From NCBI RefSeq assembly GCF_003399765.1, contig NZ_NFZV01000026.1, forward strand, positions 1-58,811: a stretch of 58,811 nt of DNA. The letters are read 5' to 3'. Position 1 is the first letter of the stretch. Every line of letters starts with the position of its first letter. A program made the translations under genes and the position numbers. Shown one piece after another: positions 46,494-56,126 of this stretch. The notes under the pieces are model-generated. The model had not been told where the DNA came from, made no database searches, and worked only from the letters and a program-made list of their open reading frames with translations. The stretch comes from Alkalilimnicola ehrlichii (lineage in GTDB: Bacteria; Pseudomonadota; Gammaproteobacteria; Nitrococcales; AK92).

Positions 46494-47708
46494 ATGAGCG
46501 CATTGCCCGTTACCGTTTTGTCCGGCTTTCTAGGCGCCGGGAAAACCACGCTGCTCAATCATGTGCTGCATAACCGCGAAGGCCGCCGGGTGGCCGTTAT
46601 CGTTAACGATATGTCCGAGGTTAATATCGACGCGGCACAGCTCCGCGACGGCGGTGCAGCGCTATCGCGGGCCGACGAGAAGTTGGTGGAAATGAGCAAC
46701 GGCTGCATTTGCTGCACCTTGCGCGAAGATTTGCTGGTGGAAGTCAATCGGCTGGCCAAAGAAGGCCGCTTTGACTACTTGCTGATCGAATCGACCGGCA
46801 TTTCCGAGCCGCTTCCGGTCGCCGAAACCTTTACTTTCCGCGACGAAGACGGCCAAAGCTTGGCCGATGTTGCTCGCCTCGACACCATGGTCACCGTGGT
46901 CGATGCTTACAACTTTCTGCGCGACTATGCCTCCGTCGATCAGCTGCACGAGCGAGGCGAGTCGCTGGGGGAGGAAGACCAGCGCACGGTGGTCGATCTA
47001 CTGGTCGATCAGGTGGAATTCGCCGACGTACTGGTGCTGAACAAGACCGACCTTGTCAGCGCTGCCGACCTGGAGCGCCTGGAAGGTATTCTGCGCAGTT
47101 TGAACCGTAGTGCGCGCATTGTGCACAGCGAATTCGGGCGCGTCCCTTGCCACGAGATACTCGACACCGGCTTGTTCGACTTTGACAAGGCGGCGCAGGC
47201 GCCGGGCTGGCTCGCTAGCCTGCGCGGCGAAGAGCAGTCGGAGAGCGACGAGTACAATATCCGTAACTTCGTTTACCGCGCCCGACGCCCGTTTCATCCG
47301 CGGCGTTTCTGGGAGTTGGTGCAGTCGGAATGGCCGGGTGTGATCCGCTCCAAGGGCCACTTCTGGTTGGCCAGTCGGCCGGAATACGTTGGCGATTGGT
47401 CGCAGGCCGGGGCTGCCGCTCGGCACGGCTTGGCCGGTATCTGGTGGGCGGCGGTCAATCCGAAAGATTGGCCGGAAGAGCCCGAGGTCCTGGCATTGAT
47501 CCGCTCCCGGTGGGAAGAGCCATACGGCGATCGGCAGCAGGAGCTGGTTCTGATCGGCATCGACATGGACGAGGCAGCTCTGCGCGCCCGTTTCGACGCT
47601 TGCTTGTTGAGCGACGAAGAGATGGCCGCAGGCCCCGCTGCATGGCGCGATTACGACGACCCTTTCCCCCGCTGGTTGACAGCGGCCGACGCGGAGGCGA
47701 CGGCATGA
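46494..47708 (+). CDS. zigA: CobW/COG0523 GTP-dependent zinc metallochaperone (ZigA/YciC-like)
   Basis: A 404-residue G3E GTPase. Walker [10 protein letters not shown] (11-19), the metal-binding CxCC motif CICC (71-74), ESTGISEP switch, NKTD base-recognition motif, and a CobW C-terminal domain from about 260. Members of this group transfer zinc to client enzymes during zinc starvation. The Zur-like box upstream and the Cys-poor DksA gene directly downstream (ATGA overlap) make the zinc role likely. The symbol zigA is by subfamily resemblance. Confidence 0.85.
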   Translation: MSALPVTVLSGFLGAGKTTLLNHVLHNREGRRVAVIVNDMSEVNIDAAQLRDGGAALSRADEKLVEMSNGCICCTLREDLLVEVNRLAKEGRFDYLLIESTGISEPLPVAETFTFRDEDGQSLADVARLDTMVTVVDAYNFLRDYASVDQLHERGESLGEEDQRTVVDLLVDQVEFADVLVLNKTDLVSAADLERLEGILRSLNRSARIVHSEFGRVPCHEILDTGLFDFDKAAQAPGWLASLRGEEQSESDEYNIRNFVYRARRPFHPRRFWELVQSEWPGVIRSKGHFWLASRPEYVGDWSQAGAAARHGLAGIWWAAVNPKDWPEEPEVLALIRSRWEEPYGDRQQELVLIGIDMDEAALRARFDACLLSDEEMAAGPAAWRDYDDPFPRWLTAADAEATA

Positions 47709-48133
47709 ACGATAACATCTCGTCGCCTATCGAAAACCAAGAAGAACTCCTCGCCGAACCGGCCGAGGAGTACATGTCCAAGCGCCAGTTGGACTTCTTC
47801 AAGCGCTTATTGACTGCGCAGCGGGAGGAGCTTTCCCGCAGCGCGGAGGAGACGCTAAGTCATTTGCGCGAGCGCACCGCGCTGCCGGACGAGGTCGACC
47901 GAGCGCAGGATGAAGAAGAACACGCGCTGGAGCTTCGGGTGCGGGACCGCGAGCGTAAGCTGCTGCGTAAGATCGACGAGGCGCTGCTGCGCATCGAACG
48001 AGGCGAGTACGGCTGGTGCGCCGAAACGGGCGAACCCATCGGTTTAGCGCGCTTGCTGGCCAGGCCGACTGCCACCCTGAGCCTGGAAGGGCAGGAGCGG
48101 AAAGAAGTGCGAGAGCGAATGTTCGACCATTAG
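47705..48133 (+). CDS. dksA2: Zinc-independent DksA paralogue (DksA2-like)
   Basis: A 142-residue RNA polymerase secondary-channel factor: coiled coil (about 25-95) followed by a globular zinc-finger fold. Of the four zinc-binding cysteines of DksA only the first remains ([14 protein letters not shown], Cys105); the others are Thr, Ser and Gly (ATLSLEGQ). DksA2 proteins of this type replace zinc-dependent DksA in the stringent response when zinc is scarce. It starts inside the zigA stop codon, so the two are one Zur-type operon. Confidence 0.88.
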   Translation: MNDNISSPIENQEELLAEPAEEYMSKRQLDFFKRLLTAQREELSRSAEETLSHLRERTALPDEVDRAQDEEEHALELRVRDRERKLLRKIDEALLRIERGEYGWCAETGEPIGLARLLARPTATLSLEGQERKEVRERMFDH

Positions 48134-48237
48134 TACCGCCATTATCGCCCTAGCCTTTCGGAGAGCGCGCTCAAGCCGCCGGCTCCTGCGTCGATATCAT
48201 CACTATATTGCGCGCGAATAACTACGATTTGCAGGTG

Positions 48238-49950
48238 ATGGATATGCAAGAGAAAGGGGCTACTCCGGCGAAGGGAGGCCGGTGGCGAACAGTGTCGCCA
48301 CTGACCCTAGGTTTGGGTGGGCTGCACGCACTAACCGGTTCGATGCTGATACTAGCCACAGAAGGCGCGCTACGTGTCGCAGCGACGGTTCTGCTAGTGG
48401 GCGGTATCGGTTTGTTGGTCTGGCAGCTGCGGCGCGACGAGGCCGGTGGCGGCTCGCAAGCCGTCTTGGCGGTATTAGAGGCCGGTAGCCGCGAGGAAGG
48501 CGATGTTTCTCGGCGCGTGCCGGCAGTCGGCGGCGGTTTGCAGCAAGAAGTGGCGCGGTTGTACAACCGTTTTATTGATCGTCTCGCTGCCTCTTTCGAG
48601 ATCCTGCAAAGGCAAAGTATCATCGTCTCATTGGCGGCTACGCGATCCCGCGCGGCTAACGATAAAGCCCAGGGCTTGGCCGTCAAGCAAGAAGAATTCT
48701 CCGATCTTATCTTTCGCTCCAGTAATGAAACGTCAACAGCGGTGGAGGAACTATCCCGCCGCACGAGCAGCATTACCGAAATCAACTCGCGTAATCTCGC
48801 CCTGGCCAAAGAAAGCGAACAGGAGTTATCGCATATTGCCGTCGAGGTGGGGGGCGTGGTCGGGCATCTGGAGACCCTCAACCAAACCGTAGGACGGTTA
48901 CAGACCACCTCGGAAGACATCCGGGAGCTGTTGGCAACGGTCCAAGGCTTTGCGGCACAAACCAATATGTTGGCGTTGAATGCCGCCATCGAAGCGGCTC
49001 GCGCCGGCGAACAAGGGCGCGGGTTCGCCGTTGTCGCCGACGAGGTCCGCAATCTCGCGTCGAAGGTCGGCGGCGCGGCCGATCAGATCGGTACGCTGGT
49101 CGAAGAGATGACGACGGCCGTGGCGCTAACCGCGGAAGGCACCGAGGAGATGAAGGCGGGGGCGGCTCGCCACCGCTTGCAGATTGGTGCGACCTCGGAG
49201 AAGTTCTCCAGCATGGTGGCGGATTTCACCTCGACGCATGACGATCTTCTATTAGTCGGTGCGGCGATTGAAGAGTTAACCGTTACCAACCGCGAGATTT
49301 ACAACCGCAGTACCGAGATCCGGAGTCTTGGTCGAAAAATCCGGGAAGAGATGGAAAGCTCGGTTGCCAATAGCCATGAGCTGCGCGATGCGGCTGAACG
49401 GGCGCTGGGCAAATTAGCCGATTTTCGTTTCGGCAGCGGAGCGCTCGAAGGGGTGCTAAACACGCTTGCCGAGCGAGGCGAGGTGCTGACGCGGGAGATC
49501 GAACGCTTGCTTAACGACGGCGTGGACATGTTCGATCGGAACTACGTTCCGGTACCGAACACCGACCCGCAAAAGTATGAAGTCAGCTACGCTAACCGCT
49601 TTCGAGAGCGTTGTCAGGCATTAGTCGACGATTGGCGTCGCGGTGTCGAAGGAACGCTTTTCTGCCTACCCGTCGATCACTACGGTTTCGTTCCGATCCA
49701 CATCAGCGAGTTGTCGCAACCGATGACAGGCGATCCGCAGGTCGATGCCGTGAGGAGTCGCCATATGCGTTTTTTCCTGGTCACCGAAGATGATCGGCGC
49801 CGTTTGCAAGAACCTAAACCGTTCCGGCTGTCGTCCTTTATGCGTCCAACCGGCGAAATGGCCGTGATGGTACAAACCCCGATTTTCGTTCGCGGCAAGC
49901 ATTGGGGCGCGCTTTTCCTGGGCCTGGAGCCGAAGCTGTTCGGCATATGA
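48238..49950 (+). CDS. Methyl-accepting chemotaxis-type protein with C-terminal sensor domain
   Basis: About 570 residues; ATG 48238 is chosen, ATG 48244 is equally possible, and the TTG at 48208 is unlikely. Two membrane segments lie close together at about 20-60 with almost no periplasmic loop. The MCP signalling hairpin is in the middle, with the conserved tip [34 protein letters not shown]. The C-terminal 130 residues ([38 protein letters not shown]) form a cytoplasmic PAS/Cache-like sensor. Such receptors sense internal cues such as redox or metabolites. A terminator-like hairpin follows. Confidence 0.85.
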   Translation: MDMQEKGATPAKGGRWRTVSPLTLGLGGLHALTGSMLILATEGALRVAATVLLVGGIGLLVWQLRRDEAGGGSQAVLAVLEAGSREEGDVSRRVPAVGGGLQQEVARLYNRFIDRLAASFEILQRQSIIVSLAATRSRAANDKAQGLAVKQEEFSDLIFRSSNETSTAVEELSRRTSSITEINSRNLALAKESEQELSHIAVEVGGVVGHLETLNQTVGRLQTTSEDIRELLATVQGFAAQTNMLALNAAIEAARAGEQGRGFAVVADEVRNLASKVGGAADQIGTLVEEMTTAVALTAEGTEEMKAGAARHRLQIGATSEKFSSMVADFTSTHDDLLLVGAAIEELTVTNREIYNRSTEIRSLGRKIREEMESSVANSHELRDAAERALGKLADFRFGSGALEGVLNTLAERGEVLTREIERLLNDGVDMFDRNYVPVPNTDPQKYEVSYANRFRERCQALVDDWRRGVEGTLFCLPVDHYGFVPIHISELSQPMTGDPQVDAVRSRHMRFFLVTEDDRRRLQEPKPFRLSSFMRPTGEMAVMVQTPIFVRGKHWGALFLGLEPKLFGI

Positions 49951-49998
49951 CGCGCAACGGCCTAGAGACGACGTCCATTTCATTCGCTAGAATAGATC

Positions 49999-50030
49999 AA
50001 GCCAGGTTCAGCAAGACCTGGCTTTAATCG
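49999..50030 (+). terminator. Intrinsic terminator-like hairpin after the chemoreceptor gene
   Basis: AAGCCAGGT (49999-50007), loop TCAGCAAG, ACCTGGCTT (50016-50024), then TAATCG: a perfect 9-bp stem with a short T tail. Confidence 0.6.
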
Positions 50031-50068
50031 ACCCGCCAAGCGATTTCAAAATCAGAAAAGGAGCTTCT

Positions 50069-50920
50069 ATGAGAGCGTCTATTTGGCGGGCGTTGTGGTT
50101 TGTCGCGTTGCTGTTGCTCATTATGGGATGCGGTGGCGACAGCGATTCGAATGGCGGCTCGCCGGGCCGCGACGACTCCGATAACGATCCTTCCGTCGGT
50201 AGCGAATTTTATACCGCAGGCCCCTTCGGCGCTTCGAGCTTAAGGGATGGCGCACACACCTTTTATTACCCCCGCACCTTGGGCACCGACGGTATTCGGC
50301 ATCCGGTCGTGTTGTGGGGTAACGGTACAGGAACGTCGCCCTCGTCGTACGGACCTTTGTTGAGACTGTGGGCTTCGCACGGCTTTGTCGTCGCAGCCGC
50401 TAATACCGCGAGCGCCGGTAGCGGCGAGGAAATGTTGGCTGGGCTCGATCGTTTAATTCAACTAAAGGACGATCCCGACAGCCTATTTTATCAAGCGGTC
50501 GATACCGCTCGGGTGGCGGCTTCCGGCCACTCGCAAGGTGGGTTAGGGGCGTTGGCGGCGGGGCGGAGCGAGCGGGTAACGACAGTGATGCCGATTCAAG
50601 GCGCTTTGACTTTCACTCGCGGCATCACCGGTTCAGCGTTTTTCCTAGCAGGCGAGAACGATACCATCATCAGCGCTAGTGGCGTTCGGCGGGCTTATGA
50701 AGCCAATACCGGCATTCCGGCAGCCTATGGTTCGCTTCGGCGCGCCGGGCATATGGAGCCGAGTTACACCGGCGGCGGTTATCGCGGCCCGACAACCGCT
50801 TGGTTGCGTTGGCAGTTACTCGACGACCCGAATGCCGAGGCCTGGTTTGTCGGGGAAAATTGCGTCTTATGCGCTTCGCCGGACTGGGTTTACGAGGCAA
50901 ATGCCTTACTTAATGAGTAG
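50069..50920 (+). CDS. Alpha/beta hydrolase lipoprotein (chlorophyllase/cutinase-like fold)
   Basis: A 283-residue secreted lipoprotein (signal ending LLLIMGC; then a Gly/Asp/Ser-rich linker). Catalytic triad visible: GHSQGG nucleophile elbow (Ser155), Asp in FLAGENDTII and His in RAGHMEPSY. The C-terminal CVLC pair probably forms a disulfide. The GNGTGTSPSSYGPLL segment supplies the oxyanion hole. Similar proteins hydrolyse esters or polyesters outside the cell; the substrate here is unknown. AAGGAG precedes the ATG. Confidence 0.85.
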   Translation: MRASIWRALWFVALLLLIMGCGGDSDSNGGSPGRDDSDNDPSVGSEFYTAGPFGASSLRDGAHTFYYPRTLGTDGIRHPVVLWGNGTGTSPSSYGPLLRLWASHGFVVAAANTASAGSGEEMLAGLDRLIQLKDDPDSLFYQAVDTARVAASGHSQGGLGALAAGRSERVTTVMPIQGALTFTRGITGSAFFLAGENDTIISASGVRRAYEANTGIPAAYGSLRRAGHMEPSYTGGGYRGPTTAWLRWQLLDDPNAEAWFVGENCVLCASPDWVYEANALLNE

Positions 50921-51064
50921 TGCGGCCTCTTAAAAATCAATCGGGCGCGGTTCTCGATACGGCGGTGCTCGGTGGGGTTCGCACGACCTATAAATCCGGG
51001 CTATGCTGACCGAACCCGCGAAAGGCGACCTTCTGAGCGGTGGGGGATTGAGGACAATACTAAC

Positions 51065-51558
51065 GTGAAAAAAATAATGCTCTTTCTGGCCTTACTGGTG
51101 CTGCCAGCGTCTGTAGCGGCGGAAGTCGTTCGGGCGTATCCGGCCGCTTATGAGGTCATACGCTATGTTAACGAACAGCGCGAAGTGCTGGTTAGCGGCG
51201 AGGTGCTATTGCAGCGAGGGCGTACGGTGCGCGTTGAGCAGCATTCGCCGGTTGATACGGATGCCGATATTCAAGCGGCCCGAGTTAACCTAAGCTTTAC
51301 CACTCGTCCAGAGGAGGGCGATACGGCCGGGTGTGGATCGACAGCGCCGTTGAACTGGCGCTTAATAAAGGTATGCGTCGAATCGGCTTAGATAACGGCG
51401 GCAATAATTTCATTGCCGGCGAAAACGTTGTGCGTATACGTTTTGACAGCAGCAGTTTGCAAAGCATCGGGAATCCGGCACCCATCGAAGTCGATCATCG
51501 CGCTGACGGCGCTCGTTACCAATTGACACTGATGTTCGTTGACGATGGGGCTCGCTAA
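51065..51558 (+). CDS. Periplasmic protein of unknown function (frameshifted)
   Basis: GTG 51065 opens a signal peptide (VKKIMLFLALLVLPASVAA). The first frame is open to 51391 but loses protein character at the G3 run 51329-51331. One extra G gives TAGVWIDSAVELALNKGMRRIGLDNGGNNFIAGENVVRIRF and a stop at 51558, 164 residues in all. No family recognised. Confidence 0.6.
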
Positions 51559-51571
51559 TCGCTTCGCCTTT

Positions 51572-52000
51572 TTATTCTTTTAAGGACACGATACGGTCAG
51601 TAATGCGCTGCAACACCGACGACAGGATGGCAGCCGAGAGCCCGAGCATCAAAACGCCGTTAACGGCTTCGAGCGGCCCGAGCAGTTTCCAGTAACCTGT
51701 CATGACGATGTCGCCATAACCCAAGGTGGAGAAGTTGACGGCGGAATGATATACAGCATTCCGGAACGACTCGAAATTATCGGAAAAGAGAAAGAGCGTC
51801 GCCCAAATAACGATTTGCAGGAAGCTGGCGGCGAATAGGATTAAGACGGCGGTCGCCAAAATTCCGATGCCGCCCAGGAAACTATGCGGAAAGCGCGCGA
51901 GCAGGCTTGGCATACAGCGCAGAACAATAGCCGCCGCATAGACTTGTATCACCAGGGTTATCAGAAAACCGACGATCGCGGCCAGGAGTACTTCCGTCAT
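51572..52000 (-). CDS. Two-helix K+ channel-like membrane protein
   Basis: A 142-residue inner-membrane protein starting at ATG 52000 with AAGGGG upstream; the longer frame to 52330 is not protein-like and overlaps another gene. Membrane helices span about 3-28, 45-73 and 105-130, with a pore-loop filter TLGYGD at 92-97 (potassium channel pattern TxGYGD). It lacks a regulatory domain, so gating is unknown. Confidence 0.75.
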   Translation of the reverse strand: MTEVLLAAIVGFLITLVIQVYAAAIVLRCMPSLLARFPHSFLGGIGILATAVLILFAASFLQIVIWATLFLFSDNFESFRNAVYHSAVNFSTLGYGDIVMTGYWKLLGPLEAVNGVLMLGLSAAILSSVLQRITDRIVSLKE

Positions 52001-52098
52001 TGTTACGCCCCTTCGTTCGGCGACCGTAAATCTTTCTCTTCCAGTTGGCGTTCCACTGGACGACAAACAATAGGCAACTTGTGCGGGAGATCGTAGGC

Positions 52099-52622
52099 GT
52101 GTCGCGAACGATACCGGTTTTGTTAGGCGTGGCGGCGATGTTGGGTTTAGTGGCTGCTTGCGAGCGGGGGCCTGAGCCGGCCGCATCGGCGTCTTCCGAA
52201 GCGACCCCGTTATGGAGCGAATCCGGCGTTGAAGATACCCCCGTCTCGAAGACCTGCGTGCGCGCACTCCTCCGGAATTGGGCTGGGAGCCAGGTTCGAC
52301 GCCGTGGAGCGAGCCGCGGATGAACCTCACGGTTGAGTCGGAGGCTGAGCAGCCGGAAACGTTGCTGCTTGCCTATGCTCAAGCCGAAGCCGAGCGCGGT
52401 GCTTTAGGGCGCGACGTCTGGGAGCGTAGCTTACGGCTTTGGCATGCTGATGCCGAACGGGCCATCGGCGTGGTGGCCAGTTGGGGGATGAAGGACGACG
52501 CCATCGCCGGCCGCGATATCAAGCTCCACTTGCAGCAGGTAGAGGGACGCTGGCAAGTCGAAGACGTGTTTGAACGTTACCACTGTCGTCGCGGGGTGAG
52601 TGACGACGGACTGTGTTTGTGA
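52099..52622 (+). CDS. Lipoprotein of unknown function (frameshifted)
   Basis: GTG 52099 opens a lipoprotein signal (VSRTIPVLLGVAAMLGLVAAC, Cys 21). The frame breaks at the C5 run 52238-52242; with six C residues it reads DTPRLEDLRARTPPELGWEPGSTPW and continues to 52622. The repaired protein is about 174 residues. The distal part (LLLAYAQAEAERGALGRDVWERSLRLWHADAERAIGVV) is helical. Function unknown. Confidence 0.6.
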
Positions 52623-52664
52623 TTCTCGCCCGCGCACGGCGTGCGCCTTGTCCTGGCCCGACCG

Positions 52665-53878
52665 CTAGTTGTCCTGTCTCACGTGGCTGGTTGCCACCGG
52701 TGCGGCATCGTTGCCCCAACTTTGGCGGATATAGGTCGCTACTGCTGCGATCTCCGCGTCGCTCAAATCATTGAACGGCGGCATGCCGAATGGCCGTGGG
52801 TTGCCCTCGGTGCTGGGCGGATAGCCGCCGTAACGAATCGTGTTGACGAGATTAGTCGGATCGGCCATGAGTACCGTTCGATTGCCGGCGAGGGCGGCGG
52901 CCGCCTCGGTGCCTCGCCCCTGCCGCCCGTGACAGTCTTTGCAGCTACGGTCGTAGACCTGGCGACCGACATCCAGCATGGTGTCCACCCGCGCTTGGGA
53001 CAATCGCAAGGGGCGTCGACGAGGTTCGATATCGGTGTCCGGCAGCGAGCGTAGATAGCTGACCATGGCATGAATGTCGTCGTCGCTAAGGTGTTGCAGG
53101 CTGTCGTACACGATGTCTGCCATAGGGCCGAGGACGGCCGCATCGCCGGCTTTGCCGTGCTGGAGCAGGGCAGCGCTCTTTTCTTGCGACCACGTTTGCA
53201 GGCCGGCCTCCCTGCTGGAGAAGAAAGAAGGGGCATACCAGCCCTGGACGTAATCGCCGGCAATGTTTTGGCCGCTGCGCGTGGCGCCGAAGCGATTGCG
53301 TTCGGCGTGGCAGGCCATGCAATGGCCGAGCCCTTCCACCAAGTATGCGCCGCGGTTCCATACGGCATCGTGTTGCGGGTTGGCCTCATAGGTTCCAGGC
53401 GTAAAGAACAGCGCTTGCCAAACGGCTAACAGTGAGCGGCGGGAGGCCAGCGACCCCAAGCGATGATCGGGCAACTCCTGTTCGACTGCCGGCACGGACT
53501 GTAGATAAGCATAGATGGCGTCGACGTCCTCGCGCCGGGCGCGGGTGAAGCTGGGATAGGGCAGGCGGGATAGAGACGTTGCCCGTCGGGGCGGCGGCCG
53601 TTATGCAGCGCTTCCCATAAGTCGTCGGCGCTCCAGCGGCCGATGCCGGTATTGGGGGCGGGGGTTATGTTCGGCGTAATAAAGGTGCCGAAAGGGCTGC
53701 CCAACCGATGTCCGCCAGCATACGACTTACCGCCTTTAGCCGTATGACAACTGGCGCAGTTCCCGACCTGGGCTAAATACTGGCCGCGTACCACGAGGTC
53801 ATCGCCGGCGCTGACTAACGAAACAACGCAGAGTAACGTGATAAACAAGCTCAGGCGTAACATCGGCATCGGCCTCAT
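52665..53878 (-). CDS. Triheme cytochrome c, alcohol/aldehyde dehydrogenase-subunit type (frameshifted)
   Basis: A periplasmic electron carrier of about 404 residues when repaired. ATG 53878 overlaps the stop of the upstream cytochrome gene (ATGA) and opens a signal peptide (MRPMPMLRLSLFITLLCVVS). Three heme c sites: CASCH, CMACH and CKDCH. The frame breaks near 53559-53563; one added base gives LYPACPYPSFTRARREDVDAIYAYLQSVPA. This is the architecture of the cytochrome subunit of membrane alcohol/gluconate dehydrogenases, but no dehydrogenase gene lies beside it, so its electron donor is unknown. Confidence 0.8.
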
Positions 53879-54624
53879 GAAGCGTACTCCGGTCGGGGGA
53901 CGCTGCCGCATTCCATGGGGAGTTCGGCGGCCGGTTCGGGATCTGCCGAGCTATCCTCGGGTACCGGCAGGGCAGCTAGCCAGCGGGCTACCGCTTGAAT
54001 GTCGCGTGGGCTCATGGCTTGCGCTATCTCTTGCATGCAGTCCGGCTCGGCGGCTTGTCGGCGGCCGGTGCGCCAGGCACCCAATTGGGCGGAGATATAG
54101 TGGCTCGGTAATCCGAGCAGGCTGGGCGTATTAGGCTCGACGCCGGTCAGCCGTTCGCCGTGGCAGGCCTGACAGGAGGCGAGCCCGCGCTCGGGATCGC
54201 CGCGGAAGACGAGTTCTTCGCCGCGTTCGCGCAGGGCGGCGTCGGCAGCCGGCTCTGCCGGTGGCGTTTGGGCCTCGTCCAAGCGGGAGAAGTATTCCGC
54301 CATTTCCCACAGATACTCCGGCGAAAGGTTGTTGACCATGTGCTCCATCGGTGCGTGGTGACGGCGCCCTTCCTGATAATTAATCAGCTGATTGAATAGA
54401 TAACCGGCTGGTTTGCCGTGGAGCCTGGGCACATAACCGGATTGAAGATCGATCGCGCTGGCGTCGTGGCAGGCTATACAGGGCTGGACGCGTTGCTGCA
54501 TCGAATCTAGCCGGGGCTGCTGAGCATGGGCCGAGCTTTGACTGAACGCGAAAAGACCCGCAGCGCTCAAGGCGGTGAGAAAGCGTTTGAGGCCGGCGTT
54601 CGTAGCGAAGAACTTGGTGTTCAT
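53875..54624 (-). CDS. Diheme cytochrome c (cytochrome c4-like)
   Basis: A 249-residue periplasmic protein with a signal peptide (cleaved after SAHA) and two CxxCH sites (CIACH at 49-53 and CQACH in the second half), each followed by the c4-type LHGKPAGYLFNQLINYQEGRR / GLPSHYISAQLGAWRTGRR segment. Cytochromes c4 pass electrons to terminal oxidases. It is coupled to the triheme cytochrome, so the pair probably forms one electron-transfer line. Confidence 0.85.
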   Translation of the reverse strand: MNTKFFATNAGLKRFLTALSAAGLFAFSQSSAHAQQPRLDSMQQRVQPCIACHDASAIDLQSGYVPRLHGKPAGYLFNQLINYQEGRRHHAPMEHMVNNLSPEYLWEMAEYFSRLDEAQTPPAEPAADAALRERGEELVFRGDPERGLASCQACHGERLTGVEPNTPSLLGLPSHYISAQLGAWRTGRRQAAEPDCMQEIAQAMSPRDIQAVARWLAALPVPEDSSADPEPAAELPMECGSVPRPEYAS

Positions 54625-54797
54625 GATGCCTTGTCGTATCTCCTACCGCCTAGCGCTGAGCGCCCAAGCTTAATAGCCCTTACGCCCAGCGACAAGTTGT
54701 TGCAGCCTTAGAGGCGCTTTCGGAATGGGATTGCTAGGGTGCCTCGTGCTATGTCGCCGGGTTATCCTCGTGGTTCCCGTCAGTGAAGGAGTGACCG

Positions 54798-55442
54798 GTG
54801 GATAAACAATTCTGGCTGGACAAATGGCACAAGGGCGAGATCGGCTTTCACGAAGGTCAGCCCAACAGCTTGCTCGAACAGCACTGGTCGACGCTCGGCG
54901 TGGCCGCCGGCAGCGCTGTCCTTGTGCCCTTGTGCGGTAAAGCCCAGGATCTACGCTGGCTGGCCGAGCAAGGCTTGCGAGTGATTGGCATTGAGCTGGC
55001 GCAAACAGCGATCGAGGCATTCTTTGCCGAACAGGGATGGGTGCCGGAGCGTGACGAGCAGGGCCCTTATCAACGCTACCGCGCCGGCGGTGTCGAGCTT
55101 TACTGCGGCGATATTTTCGACCTACCGGCTCTAGCGCTGGATGAGGTCGGTGTTGTCTATGATCGTGCTGCGCTAATTGCCTTCCCGCCCGAGCTGCGGC
55201 GGTCTTATGCTGCTATGTTGCAGGAGGCTTTGCCGGAGTTGAAGCAGCTGTTTCTTATCACCTTAGAGTATCCGCAAGCCGAGATGAGCGGCCCGCCGTT
55301 TTCGGTTGCCGAAGACGAAATACGCACCCTCTACGGTGCCCAGTTTGGCATAGAACAACTGGCGCATGCGGAGCCGGAGCGCCGTTTCCGGCAAACCACC
55401 CTGAGCTATCTCACAGAGTCGGCTTGGTGGTTAAAGAAATAG
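54798..55442 (+). CDS. tpm: Thiopurine S-methyltransferase
   Basis: A 214-residue SAM-dependent methyltransferase. GTG 54798 follows AAGGAG. Family pattern: FWLDKWHKGEIGFHEG at the start, LVPLCGKAQDLRWLAEQGLRVIGIE (SAM-binding), IFDLP and YDRAALIAFPPELRRSYA. Bacterial Tpm methylates thiopurines and also selenium or tellurium species; the natural substrate is not settled. Confidence 0.92.
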   Translation: MDKQFWLDKWHKGEIGFHEGQPNSLLEQHWSTLGVAAGSAVLVPLCGKAQDLRWLAEQGLRVIGIELAQTAIEAFFAEQGWVPERDEQGPYQRYRAGGVELYCGDIFDLPALALDEVGVVYDRAALIAFPPELRRSYAAMLQEALPELKQLFLITLEYPQAEMSGPPFSVAEDEIRTLYGAQFGIEQLAHAEPERRFRQTTLSYLTESAWWLKK

Positions 55443-55561
55443 CGACACGAACGGATTGCCTACGACGGTCAATGTGCCTTAGCCAGAACGCTTATGAATT
55501 ATCCGGCTTGCCCCCATAACCGCGAGCAAGCGGCACGCTTATGGTGTAAGGAGGCAAGGCA

Positions 55562-56059
55562 ATGGCGAAAGGCAATGAACGGTGGCTGGAGCAATCCGAA
55601 TGGGTGCTGCCGTTGCAACGTGTCGGCGAGTATATGGTCGCCAATGCCGACCAGTTTAATCAGTGGCAACATGAATGGCTGTGTGCCTGTAGCGACTTCG
55701 CGTTTAAGCAAATGCGAAATGCCCTCGATATTCGAGACGTAGAGAGCTTGCAGCGCTATTGGCAGAAGCAAGAAGCGGATATGCGCCAGTTCAGCGAGCG
55801 AGTCATGGCGCTTAACCGCGATCATTTGCCCGGTTTGAGCGAGACGGCAAGCAAGCCTGAAACGTTGCCTCAGTCCGGTGCCGAGCGTCGGGGCGACGGT
55901 CAGGCTAAGAAAGCCGCGACGCAACCGGAACTCGGTGCCTTGGAAGCAAAATTGGACGACTTTAGTCCCGAGGATATACAGGCTTTGTATGAGTACGAGC
56001 AGGCGCACCAAAACCGCGAATCGGTAAAAGCCGCTTTACAGCGGCATATGCCGCGTTAA
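55562..56059 (+). CDS. Phasin-like protein
   Basis: A 165-residue helical protein. GGAGG precedes ATG 55562. The first 90 residues resemble polyhydroxyalkanoate-granule phasins (NADQFNQWQHEWLCACSDFAFKQMRNALDIRDVESLQRYWQ). A Gln/Ala/Lys linker and a short acidic helix follow. Phasin assignment is moderate; no PHA synthase gene is in the window. Confidence 0.55.
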   Translation: MAKGNERWLEQSEWVLPLQRVGEYMVANADQFNQWQHEWLCACSDFAFKQMRNALDIRDVESLQRYWQKQEADMRQFSERVMALNRDHLPGLSETASKPETLPQSGAERRGDGQAKKAATQPELGALEAKLDDFSPEDIQALYEYEQAHQNRESVKAALQRHMPR

Positions 56060-56126
56060 TAACTTCTCGTTAAGGTGGGTGCAGGTTATCGACGTTAGCT
56101 GAGTTCGATAGCCTGTGCCGGCACGG

